This document shows, piece after piece, positions 16,996-25,161 of a stretch of DNA of 25,161 nt. The stretch spans positions 1 through 25,161 of the forward strand of contig JAKIUK010000058.1 of assembly GCA_021647585.1 (NCBI GenBank), written 5' to 3'. Each line of letters opens with the position of its first letter. Position 1 is the stretch's first letter. The DNA is from Methylococcaceae bacterium. Its GTDB lineage: Bacteria > Pseudomonadota > Gammaproteobacteria > Methylococcales > Methylomonadaceae. The position numbers were made by a program, and so were the translations under genes. The notes beneath the pieces were generated by a model. That model searched no databases. It was not told the DNA's origin and worked only from the letters and a program-made list of their open reading frames with translations.

Positions 16996-17019
16996 TTGTC
17001 ATTTTTGATCAAATGACAA
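16996..17019. promoter_or_regulatory. Perfect 9-bp dyad upstream of gltB (operator or hairpin)
   Basis: TTGTCATTT and AAATGACAA flank a TTGATC spacer, 177 bases before the gltB ATG. No T-run follows on either strand, so it does not look like a terminator. A DNA-binding dimer site is possible; I do not recognise the consensus. I found no convincing promoter between it and gltB. The rest of 16596-17195 is explained by the long inverted repeat and the palindrome pair. Confidence 0.45.
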
Positions 17020-17195
17020 AAAAGCCTTTTCATGATAATATTGAAAAGTTTCGCTGATTGAAAATATCAGTTACATACCATCATTTGCAGTCAAGTTTAG
17101 TGCAGGACTATTGAATCCCTGACTCTAACACGCAATAACTAAAAAAACCATAATGACTGCAAAGACTTTACCAGAAAAGAAGGATCGGGACGACG

Positions 17196-20100
17196 ATGAT
17201 TAAAAACTCCCTAAAAAATCACACTGCTCACATGCTCTATGACGCAAACTTATCACAAGACAGTTGTGGAGTAGGTTTTATTACCCATAAACAGAGCAAA
17301 CAATCACACGACTTATTGGTTAAATCTCACGAAGCTCTTTGCACTATTCCTCACCGGGGCGGTATGAGTGCTGAAGGAATTGGAGATGGTGCAGGGGTTA
17401 ATATAGATTTATCACTGAATTTTTTCCGTAAAGTCACAGCTATTAAAGATCTTGAACTGGGTCAATTTGGTGTGGCCAATTTCTTTTATCCAGAAGATCA
17501 CGTCAAATATGATGCTGCAGCAACCGAATTGGTTGAAAACCATTTTAAGGAATTTAACTTACCTGTTATCAAATGGCGCAATATTCCAGTTGATAACCGC
17601 GTTATCAATGCTGCATCTGTTAAAGCACAACTACCTATCAAGCAGGTTATTTTTGGTAGACCGGATTTTTTAAAAGAAGCTTCAGACAATGCATTTGAAA
17701 AACATATCCAGGTTGCACTACTCACTATAGAGGCGGAAGGTTTTACCCGGCATGAATTAGATGGCTTCTATCCTTTATCTATGAGTTCACGGACTCAGGT
17801 CTATAAAGGTCGGCTTAACTCATATGAAGTTATCCCCTATTTCACTGATTTATATGACACAGATCATGAGATCAGCACTCTTTTTTTTCATACCCGTTTT
17901 TCAACCAATACGGCACCTGCAACCATGATGGCACAGCCATTTCGTTATATGGCGCACAATGGTGAATTAAATACCGATAAGAAAAACAGACTCAGTGAAA
18001 ATGCAATTGCTCGTCAAAATAACAAACACGTCATTTTTCCTTGTGGACAATCAGATTCTGGCCGTCTCGACCAGACATTAACCCGTCGTATTAACGAAGA
18101 CGAACTGGATATCGTGACGGCCATCCTGGCGATGATGCCACCTGCCTGGGAAAACGATAGCTCATTATCTGATGAAGTACGCGCCATGCTGGAATATTTC
18201 AGTCTCTACGAAGAAAAAAATGACGGCCCTGCTGCCATTATTTTCAACGATGGCATTTGTGTGGGTGCACGTCTCGATCGTTTGGGGTTAAGACCTTTAC
18301 GTTCCGTTGAAACCCGCGAATATCTTGCCGTTATGTCTGAAGCTGGGCAAATTGATTTCCCTGCTCAAGATATTTTAAAACGTGGACGAATAGAAGCAGG
18401 AGGTATGCTGTATTTTGATCACAGTACTGGTGAAGCCTATAACAGCCATCAAGTCATGGAACGCCTTGCCAAGGAAAAAGACTATCAGGCCCTATTAGAA
18501 CAAAATGCTATTCATATCACTGATTTGGATAAAGTAGCATTATCAGAAATAAATAATGAACATCCTCTCAATATAGATCAGTGTCATACAGCTTATTCGC
18601 TTAATCAGGAAAGCTTTAAGTTCTTACTAGACCCCATATTAAGCAATGGCTTGGAAAAAGTGTCAGCCATGGGTTACGGCATTACACCAAATGCACTATC
18701 AAAAGCAGAGGGCGGCATGTCACGCTACTTCAGCCAACGCTTTGCTCAGGTAACCAACCCACCGTTAGACTCTTTACGCGAAAGTGATGGTATGACCTTA
18801 CGTGTGGCACTGGGTGCCAAACCAACGTTTTCTGAACATGAAAGCAAACAGCTAATCATTGAATCACCTGTTATACAGCGCACTCAACTTGAACAAATCC
18901 GCAGGCAAAATACTGTCAGTCATATCACCCTGGAAATGCTATTCGTATCTGACCATGATGATACGATTAAAAATGCCGACACATTAGAAAAAGCACTATT
19001 CGACGTTTGCCAGCTAGTTGAAAAAGCAGCCCAGGAAAATGTGGGCATTATCATTTTAAGTGATATTAACATCAGCCAGAATAAAGCCGCTATTCCTGCA
19101 TTATTAATGATAGCAGCAGCTAATCAACATCTGGTTAACCTGGGCTTGCGTTTTAATTCTTCACTTATTTTGGAAACCGGTCAGGCTGCCAGCCCACACG
19201 ATGTCGCAACCATTTTAGGCTTTGGCGCATCAGCCATCTGCCCCCTCAGTGTTCATAACCGGGTTATCACTCACTATGCAACAGAGCAGGATCAACAAAG
19301 TGCCCTGGATAGTTTTCAAAAAGGCATAGCCAAATCCTTAATGAAAACCATGGGTAAATTTGGCCTTTGTACTGCAGAAAGCTATATTGGTGGCGAATTC
19401 TTTGAATCCAGTTATCTGGACACTGATGAGCCTCACCTAAAAGCATATTTCCCTAATATTCATTCGTCTGTTGGTGGTGTTAGATATGCTGATATCGCTG
19501 CAAGTGCCGCTGAATGGCACCACAAAGCCATGGCTGTCAACGAAGAAAAGGATATTCCCTTTCTGGGCTTATTTAAAGAACGTCAGGAAGGCGCTGGCCA
19601 TACGTTTGGTAACACAGCTGTCAGAGAATATATAAATATGACTGACGAGGATATTTTATATATCCCTAAAAATACCAGTAATAAAGCAGAACTAGCTAGC
19701 GATACGGCTTACCTTGATTTTGGTTACGACAAGCGCTCCCCTGAACAAATAGATAATTTTGGTATTACTCCAGCTTATCGTAATTTCACTAAAGGACTCT
19801 ATCTTGAACGTGACAACAGACCCGCAGCACTACGTGACATTATCACTTTCCCTGTTGATGTTCGTGATGCTAAAAGCAGTGAAGATTTTGATTGTCTTTT
19901 ATCTAGCCAAAATTTACGTGGAAACAATAATTACCTGATTCTTGGTTTAAAAGTAGAAATCAATAATGCAATTGAATTTACAATATCTTTTACTGAAAAT
20001 TCTTCAGCTCAGCGCATAAAATCATTGGCAAAACATTTAAAAAATCGTTTTGTGGGTGAATCTTTCAGTTTAAATACAGATAATAAAAGCATTTTTATTA

Positions 20101-22688
20101 AAATTACCGATACCCGTAGTTTGTTTAATAACTATCTGAATACCATTAAAACAGCCAGAAACCCTATCAGTTTGACTGAGGTACAACCAGCTCATGAAAT
20201 CACTGCTGCACTTGCAACCGGTGCAATGAGTCATGGTGCTTTATTATCAGAAGCTCACGAAGCAGTTGCTCAGGGTACCAACATCGCTGGAGCAATGAGT
20301 AACTCGGGTGAAGGAGGCGAACACTCCAGCCGCTTTAATACCATCAGATCAAGCAAAATAAAACAATTTGCATCAGGACGTTTTGGCGTTTGGGCAGGCT
20401 ATCTGGCAGATCCAAATATTGAAGAAATTGAAATTAAAATTGCTCAAGGAGCAAAACCGGGTGAAGGAGGTCAATTACCCGCTGCCAAAGTTTCGGTTGA
20501 AATTGCTTCATTACGTGGTGGTACACCTAGAGTAGAGCTGGTAAGTCCTCCTCCACATCACGATACTTACTCTATTGAGGATTTAGGTCAATTAATCCAT
20601 GATGCCAAAGCTGCACGGGTTAAAGTAGTCGTTAAACTAGTTTCTTCTGAAGGTATCGGTACCATTGCTGTAGGCGTGGCTAAAGCCGGTGCAGATGTAA
20701 TCAACGTCGCGGGAAATAGTGGGGGTACAGGTGCTGCTGCAGTTACTAGCTTAAAAAACACAGGTCGTTCACCAGAAATTGGTATTGCCGAAGTCCACCA
20801 GGCTCTTGCAGCCAATGGATTGCGAGACAAAGTTGTGTTGCGCTGCAGTGCTGCCCACCAAAGTGGAATTGATGTAGTAAAATCTGCCATCTTAGGTGGA
20901 GATTCTTTCGAATTTGGTACCACTGCACTGATGATGCTACGTTGTGTGATGGCTAAAAACTGTAACATAAGATGTCCGGCAGGATTAACTACTGAACATG
21001 AAGAGTTTAAAGGTGACCCTCGGGTATTAGCACAATATTTCATGAATCTGGCACAAGAAGTCAGAGAAATTTTAGCCAGCCTAGGCTATAACAGTCTTAC
21101 TGAAATTCGAGGTCAAGCTGATTTACTACATCTAATCAACCACCCAACCATGGTTGGCCAACTTGACTTCACTCGTCTGCTGGCACAAGTAACTGAAGTT
21201 AAAATTGATAACCCAGTTTATTTAGAAGCTGACTTCAGTATTGATAATAAAGCATTTCCTCAAATTAACTCTGCAATTATAAACGGTAATCCAGTGGTTA
21301 TTGATGGTGCTGAATATAAACTCAACAACTGCAATAAAACAGTAGGTGGACAAACATCTATTGATATTGAACGGTTGCTTGCTTATGAAATCAGTGATCA
21401 ACAAGCTTCAGATTCAATACTTATATACACCAACCAGCATGGACGTCGATATTTGGCAGCTGACAGCGTCATTATTCGCACTACGGGTTCTGCTGGACAA
21501 AGTTATGCAGCCTTTAATAATGATGGCATGCGCATGGAACATACAGGCACCTGTAACGATGGTGTCGGAAAATCAGCATGTGGCGGTACTATTATTGTCA
21601 ATTCACCTGGCGGAGGTTCAAAAGCTACTGGAGAGAATGTCTTAATAGGTAATTTCGCTTTATTTGGCGCAACGGGAGGAAAACTCTTTATCAATGGCGA
21701 AGCTGGCGATCGCTTTGGAGTCCGTAATTCTGGCGCAATGGCCGTGGTTGAAGGTGTGGGTGATTTTGCCTGTGAATACATGATTAATGGCACTGTACTC
21801 AATCTGGGGGCTTTTGGTAAAGGTTTTTGTACCGGTATGTCGGGGGGTAACGCTTATCAATATGACCCCCAAAATCGACTGGAAAAATTGTCTGACAGCA
21901 GTTCAGTTGAAATTCGCTGCTTAACAGAAGACACCGAAGTTTCCATGGCTCATGAACAATTTATTTTATATATGCTGGAGCAGCATATTGAATATACAAA
22001 TTCAATATTGGCCATGCAAATTGTTAAAAACTGGGCAAGTGAACGTAAACACTTTAAATTTGCAATTCCTTTATGGCTGTACAAAACTCAAACGGCTGAA
22101 TGTCTTATAAAAGCAATGGATCGTAAATCAATGCTTGAAGAATTATCTATTGCTTATGCCCAGGATAAAATCAGCCAGGTTCAATCAGCTTATCAAAATA
22201 ATCATGCTTTATATGATGGAAAAATTCCTGCGTATGGAAAAACTGATACTACACTAACATTCAAATTAGTTAACAGTTTTGCCGTCATTGACAAAGCCCA
22301 GAAAATTGCAAAAAATCAATTGACCAAGTCTGGATTGACTGAAATAACTGAAAGACAAATTAGTCAGCTAGCAGACAAATTAATTATGCAGCATCCTCGC
22401 AAAATCCAGGATGCGCTGGTTAAAACAAATAGAGAAGCCTACAGTAATTACACTGACGAACAACTGGCCGCTTTACTCGCAGAAAAACGCTTAACTGATT
22501 ATAAAACAGCGATGATTCAACGCGATGTTCAAAGTATATATTCCATAGGCTCAACAGCCTGGATCATTGAACAACACAGAGCGAACCAGCAAGCATTGGT
22601 AGATGTACCCAGCATTGAACAATACATTTCTGGATTAGCCAGTCTCGATATCGTTCAAGCTATGCTAGATGAAAATCGAGCAGCCTGA
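17196..22688 (+). CDS. gltB: Oversized glutamate synthase large subunit (GltB family) with insertion and C-terminal extension
   Basis: GOGAT makes two glutamates from glutamine and 2-oxoglutarate. At 1830 residues this is some 300 longer than the usual 1480-1550. Order: propeptide 1-23; class II amidotransferase from catalytic C24 (DSCGVGF), with HTRFSTNT and MAHNGELNT; central domain around 470-770; an unfamiliar insertion at about 882-988; FMN/synthase domain about 989-1370 with GAMSHGALLSEAHEA, SNSGEGGEHSSRF and GGTPRVELVSPPPHHD; 3Fe-4S cysteines C1250, C1256 and C1260; GXGXG helix domain about 1431-1600; and a mostly helical extension, about 1634-1830, that I do not recognise. The ATG at 17196 has AGAAGGA about 11 bases upstream; an ATG at 17232 is also possible. 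No gltD is next to it. A CysJ-type reductase follows after 118 bases. Confidence 0.93.
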   Translation: MIKNSLKNHTAHMLYDANLSQDSCGVGFITHKQSKQSHDLLVKSHEALCTIPHRGGMSAEGIGDGAGVNIDLSLNFFRKVTAIKDLELGQFGVANFFYPEDHVKYDAAATELVENHFKEFNLPVIKWRNIPVDNRVINAASVKAQLPIKQVIFGRPDFLKEASDNAFEKHIQVALLTIEAEGFTRHELDGFYPLSMSSRTQVYKGRLNSYEVIPYFTDLYDTDHEISTLFFHTRFSTNTAPATMMAQPFRYMAHNGELNTDKKNRLSENAIARQNNKHVIFPCGQSDSGRLDQTLTRRINEDELDIVTAILAMMPPAWENDSSLSDEVRAMLEYFSLYEEKNDGPAAIIFNDGICVGARLDRLGLRPLRSVETREYLAVMSEAGQIDFPAQDILKRGRIEAGGMLYFDHSTGEAYNSHQVMERLAKEKDYQALLEQNAIHITDLDKVALSEINNEHPLNIDQCHTAYSLNQESFKFLLDPILSNGLEKVSAMGYGITPNALSKAEGGMSRYFSQRFAQVTNPPLDSLRESDGMTLRVALGAKPTFSEHESKQLIIESPVIQRTQLEQIRRQNTVSHITLEMLFVSDHDDTIKNADTLEKALFDVCQLVEKAAQENVGIIILSDINISQNKAAIPALLMIAAANQHLVNLGLRFNSSLILETGQAASPHDVATILGFGASAICPLSVHNRVITHYATEQDQQSALDSFQKGIAKSLMKTMGKFGLCTAESYIGGEFFESSYLDTDEPHLKAYFPNIHSSVGGVRYADIAASAAEWHHKAMAVNEEKDIPFLGLFKERQEGAGHTFGNTAVREYINMTDEDILYIPKNTSNKAELASDTAYLDFGYDKRSPEQIDNFGITPAYRNFTKGLYLERDNRPAALRDIITFPVDVRDAKSSEDFDCLLSSQNLRGNNNYLILGLKVEINNAIEFTISFTENSSAQRIKSLAKHLKNRFVGESFSLNTDNKSIFIKITDTRSLFNNYLNTIKTARNPISLTEVQPAHEITAALATGAMSHGALLSEAHEAVAQGTNIAGAMSNSGEGGEHSSRFNTIRSSKIKQFASGRFGVWAGYLADPNIEEIEIKIAQGAKPGEGGQLPAAKVSVEIASLRGGTPRVELVSPPPHHDTYSIEDLGQLIHDAKAARVKVVVKLVSSEGIGTIAVGVAKAGADVINVAGNSGGTGAAAVTSLKNTGRSPEIGIAEVHQALAANGLRDKVVLRCSAAHQSGIDVVKSAILGGDSFEFGTTALMMLRCVMAKNCNIRCPAGLTTEHEEFKGDPRVLAQYFMNLAQEVREILASLGYNSLTEIRGQADLLHLINHPTMVGQLDFTRLLAQVTEVKIDNPVYLEADFSIDNKAFPQINSAIINGNPVVIDGAEYKLNNCNKTVGGQTSIDIERLLAYEISDQQASDSILIYTNQHGRRYLAADSVIIRTTGSAGQSYAAFNNDGMRMEHTGTCNDGVGKSACGGTIIVNSPGGGSKATGENVLIGNFALFGATGGKLFINGEAGDRFGVRNSGAMAVVEGVGDFACEYMINGTVLNLGAFGKGFCTGMSGGNAYQYDPQNRLEKLSDSSSVEIRCLTEDTEVSMAHEQFILYMLEQHIEYTNSILAMQIVKNWASERKHFKFAIPLWLYKTQTAECLIKAMDRKSMLEELSIAYAQDKISQVQSAYQNNHALYDGKIPAYGKTDTTLTFKLVNSFAVIDKAQKIAKNQLTKSGLTEITERQISQLADKLIMQHPRKIQDALVKTNREAYSNYTDEQLAALLAEKRLTDYKTAMIQRDVQSIYSIGSTAWIIEQHRANQQALVDVPSIEQYISGLASLDIVQAMLDENRAA

Positions 22689-22713
22689 GACTGATATATA
22701 AATTAACAGTGTG

Positions 22714-22740
22714 GGCTGGGCAACTATAACTAGCCCAGCC
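22714..22740 (+). promoter_or_regulatory. GC-rich hairpin between gltB and the diflavin reductase gene
   Basis: GGCTGGGC pairs perfectly with GCCCAGCC (8 bp) around an 11-base loop, 26 bases after the gltB stop. No T-tract follows, so it is more likely an mRNA-stabilising or processing hairpin, or a partial terminator, than a full intrinsic terminator. Confidence 0.55.
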
Positions 22741-22778
22741 TATGCCTATACTTCCGGTTTATCTTACCGAATTACCAA

Positions 22779-22799
22779 CGTAACCCTTAAACAGTTACG
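22779..22799 (+). promoter_or_regulatory. Small hairpin over the ribosome-binding position of the diflavin reductase gene
   Basis: CGTAAC pairs with GTTACG around nine bases and ends seven bases before the ATG at 22807. No Shine-Dalgarno sequence is visible. The stem occupies the place where one would be, so it could limit initiation. Confidence 0.4.
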
Positions 22800-22806
22800 A
22801 TAAAAT

Positions 22807-24546
22807 ATGAAAACACCTAAAATTCCACAAAACGCCCCCTACAGTGATACCCAACGCGCCTGGCTAGGAGGTTTTTTTGCCGGCATGCATAGTCATATGC
22901 TACAAAGTGCTAATTCTGCTAATAAAGTAGATGCGCGTATTGTCAACATCCTATATGGTTCTCAAACAGGAAATTCTGAATCTGTAGCCAATGATACAGC
23001 AGCAGTTGCCAAAACCCATGGGCTATCGCCTGTAGTTAAAGGTATGGATGAAATAGAAATTGATGTCCTGGCAAAAATGGAAAATATCCTTATCATCACA
23101 AGTACTTATGGTGAAGGTGAAATGCCAGACAATGCACAGTTATTATGGGATCAAATATCAGCAGACTCAGCGCCTAGAATGGAAAATACGCATTATTCAA
23201 TTCTGGCATTAGGAGATACCAGTTATGACGAATTTTGTAAAGCAGGCATGGACTGGGATAATCGTTTGACAGAACTGGGTGCAAAACGTCTTTATGATCG
23301 TATCGATTGTGATGTAGATTTCGAAGATCTGGCTGAAAGCTGGATTAGAAGTGTTATTCCAATGATGGCAGATGGAGAACCGGTTACTCTAGTTGCAAGT
23401 GAAAATGGAGAAAATGACAAACCTAAATACAATCGTAAAAATCCATTTTTAACAAATATTATATGCAATCGTTTACTAACAGCTGAAAACTCCTCAAAAG
23501 AAACACGTCATTTTGAGTTTTCGCTGCAAGGATCAGGATTATCCTATGAGGCAGGTGACGCTCTAAATGTAATACCTCAAAACTGCCCTGATTTGGTCGC
23601 TGATATTGTTCAAGCTCTTGGATGTACGGGTGACGAAGATGAACCTGTTAATGGCGAATTAATGTCATTATCTGAAGCTTTACGTACACACTTTGAAATC
23701 AAGTTACCCACTAAAGAATTATTAAAGGAAATTGCCAACCGTTCAGGTGACCAGGAATTAAATGGTCTGCTAGAATCAGGAGATAAAAACAAACTGACCA
23801 AGTATTTATTTGGACGTGATACTCTGGATTTGTTATTGCAATTCCCGGGTATGGAATTATCAGCCGCTGAGTTTATGGCCCTTTTAAAACCACTACAACA
23901 CCGTGCCTATTCAATCTCATCCAGTGGAAAAATGTATCCAGACAGTGTACATCTGACAGTTGCCAGTGTTCGTTACCAAAGTCACGGTCGTAATCATAAA
24001 GGTGTCTGTTCAACCTACATGGCTGATCTGGTAAATGAAAATACAGAAGTTAAAATCTTTTTTTCTCCAAACAACACCTTCCGGGTTCCAGAAGATGACT
24101 CTCTTCCAATAATTATGGTTGGTCCAGGTACGGGAATTGCGCCTTTCAGAGCATTTTTACAAGAACGTGAAATCAGAAAAGCAACAGGTAAAAACTGGTT
24201 GTTATTCGGTGACCGAAATGCAGCTACTGATTATATTTATCAGGATGAAATTGAGGCCATGCAAGCCAATGGAGTTTTAACGCACTTGGACCTTGCCTTT
24301 TCCAGAGACCAACAAGAAAAAATTTATGTGCAAGACCGTATGCGTGAAAAAGGTGCCGAAATGTTTGACTGGCTGGAACAAGGCGGCTCTTTTTATGTTT
24401 GTGGAGATGCTAACTATATGGCTAAAGATGTTGATAAAGCCCTACATGACATTATTGAACAACATGGTCAAAAAACAAGTGAGCAAGCCGTTGATTACAT
24501 AAATCATCTGAAAAAAGAAAAACGTTATGTAAGGGATGTTTATTAA
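22807..24546 (+). CDS. CysJ-type NADPH diflavin reductase (sulfite reductase flavoprotein-like)
   Basis: This 579-residue protein moves electrons from NADPH through FAD to FMN and on to a partner. Flavodoxin domain: YGSQTGNSE from residue 50, STYGEGEMPDNA, LGDTSYDEFCKAG. FAD domain: RAYSISSS from 366 and GVCSTYMADL. NADPH domain: GPGTGIAPFRAF at 439-450, LLFGDRNAATDYIYQDE, FSRDQQEKIYVQDRM, YVCGDANYMAKDV, and the CysJ-like C-terminus RYVRDVY. The N-terminus (SDTQRAWLGGFFAGMHS) is a short lead-in typical of CysJ-like proteins. In E. coli, CysJ works with the sirohaem subunit CysI, but no cysI, cysH or other sulfur gene is in this window. The gene lies 118 bases after gltB on the same strand. 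It may serve sulfite reductase encoded elsewhere, or be the electron donor of the neighbouring GltB, so I give no symbol. Confidence 0.92.
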   Translation: MKTPKIPQNAPYSDTQRAWLGGFFAGMHSHMLQSANSANKVDARIVNILYGSQTGNSESVANDTAAVAKTHGLSPVVKGMDEIEIDVLAKMENILIITSTYGEGEMPDNAQLLWDQISADSAPRMENTHYSILALGDTSYDEFCKAGMDWDNRLTELGAKRLYDRIDCDVDFEDLAESWIRSVIPMMADGEPVTLVASENGENDKPKYNRKNPFLTNIICNRLLTAENSSKETRHFEFSLQGSGLSYEAGDALNVIPQNCPDLVADIVQALGCTGDEDEPVNGELMSLSEALRTHFEIKLPTKELLKEIANRSGDQELNGLLESGDKNKLTKYLFGRDTLDLLLQFPGMELSAAEFMALLKPLQHRAYSISSSGKMYPDSVHLTVASVRYQSHGRNHKGVCSTYMADLVNENTEVKIFFSPNNTFRVPEDDSLPIIMVGPGTGIAPFRAFLQEREIRKATGKNWLLFGDRNAATDYIYQDEIEAMQANGVLTHLDLAFSRDQQEKIYVQDRMREKGAEMFDWLEQGGSFYVCGDANYMAKDVDKALHDIIEQHGQKTSEQAVDYINHLKKEKRYVRDVY

Positions 24547-24574
24547 CTAATCTCAATGGCAATGGCAATAGATT

Positions 24575-25075
24575 GTCATTTCGGTCAACGGGACGACTTG
24601 TATGGACAGATACATTGCTCCCTGCAATATCTTGCATTCACCACCTCCCTGTTGGTTTACACAGGTGGTAGGACACGGCATGTAGTAGGGTACCAGGGTG
24701 GAGTGTAGTAGAACAATGCAGGCGCAGTTGTCGAGGAGCAGCGAAGCGGTGTTGCCGAGAATGTGTTATAGAGAAATAAGCAAAGCAAGCAAAGAACAGG
24801 AAGTTTAGCTTGTTCATCAGCTCTATGAAAGATGCCAACCGAAAAAGCGAGTATATAAATGGGTCTATGAAGAATCAAATGGGTAGACCCTGTAGAATAA
24901 TTTAAATTTCCATACAGTCCCAGATGAATAGTTCCGAAATTTTACACTTGCTTTAGGATTAACGGCCCTTGGTGCATAACTAATGTTGAAATACTAACGA
25001 ATGAGGATTCTGTATAAGCACTCCATATCTAAGCACAACTTGAATAACAAGATTTCTCCCGTTGGTCGAAATAAC
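24575..25075. mobile_element. Repeat-derived region related to the 14.4-kb element (copy 2, inverted and longer)
   Basis: The left end GTCATTTCGGTCAACGGG (24575-24592) and right end CCCGTTGGTCGAAATAAC (25058-25075) are inverted repeats matching at 15 of 18 positions and match the ends of the 224-bp element. Bases 24574-24762 are a reverse copy of 14461-14628. Bases 25028-25058 repeat 14435-14465 directly. The 265 bases between (24763-25027) look unrelated and carry no credible gene. No transposase is present. The remaining 24547-24574 and 25076-25161 show nothing recognisable. Confidence 0.55.
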
Positions 25076-25161
25076 AAACCATTTAACCTGTGCGTTGTTA
25101 ATAGCCATAAAAAACTATAGTTCTATGATCGCGGCTAAAGACTGTGCCATTTTAATTCCAG

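Noticed and set aside
17041..17195. Sigma-54 promoter before gltB
   Set aside because: A TTGCA is present near 17090, but no GG-containing -24 element lies at the required spacing.
20588..21872. Several open frames on the - strand opposite gltB
   Set aside because: They are low-complexity antisense translations of conserved gltB codons with no ribosome binding sites.
22807..24546. Direct assignment as cysJ of an assimilatory sulfite reductase operon
   Set aside because: The protein fits, but no cysI, cysH or cysG is adjacent, so the partner is left open.
24638..24878. Short - strand open frames after the diflavin gene
   Set aside because: They overlap each other inside the repeat element and translate repeat sequence.

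Overview
The window is chromosomal DNA from an AT-rich gammaproteobacterium (GC about 40% or a little less, judged by eye). The evidence is the core gene order rpsB-tsf-pyrH-frr-uppS-cdsA-dxr-rseP, a map-glnD pair divergent from rpsB, a periplasmic DsbC and a UbiF-type ubiquinone hydroxylase. The cdsA-dxr-rseP order is the Pseudomonas-type arrangement, not the E. coli one (dxr between frr and uppS). An AT-rich methanotroph-like lineage (Methylococcales) is possible, but this is a guess from overall feel and not shown by any gene here.

Layout: (1) 1-1941, the 3' part of mutS on the + strand, convergent with the next block. (2) 2064-10557, a long - strand block read from rpsB leftward: rpsB, tsf, an intrinsic terminator and a 97-bp tandem repeat, then pyrH, frr, uppS, cdsA, dxr, rseP and, after a 132-bp gap, dsbC. 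It covers translation (S2, EF-Ts, ribosome recycling), UMP synthesis, and envelope supply (CDP-diacylglycerol, undecaprenyl diphosphate, the MEP isoprenoid pathway, the sigma-E site-2 protease, disulfide isomerisation). (3) 10558-10919, the divergent rpsB/map control region, with a good sigma-70-like promoter and a two-hairpin S2 leader. (4) 10920-14335, map and glnD, overlapping by 4 bases. (5) 14336-14885, a gene-free stretch made of two miniature inverted-repeat elements. (6) 14886-16595, a PilZ protein and a UbiF-like monooxygenase on the - strand. (7) 16596-17195, a gene-free stretch with a 174-bp long inverted repeat, a pair of short dispersed palindromes and an operator-like palindrome. 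(8) 17196-24546, a very large 1830-aa glutamate synthase large subunit followed by a CysJ-type diflavin reductase. (9) 24547-25161, repeat-derived non-coding DNA.

The most interesting point is region 8. The glutamate synthase has a 107-residue insertion before the FMN domain, a C-terminal extension of about 197 residues, and a 3Fe-4S cysteine spacing one residue shorter than the classical form. No GltD small subunit is present in the window. The next gene is instead a complete NADPH/FAD/FMN reductase without its usual CysI partner. I infer that the diflavin protein may be the electron donor for this GltB, giving a non-canonical NADPH-GOGAT. GlnD, the nitrogen sensor upstream, fits the nitrogen theme but is not part of the same operon.

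The second point of interest is the long inverted repeat at 16643-16816. Its inner-arm base changes all preserve G-U pairing if the - strand is the RNA, which suggests a structured transcript.
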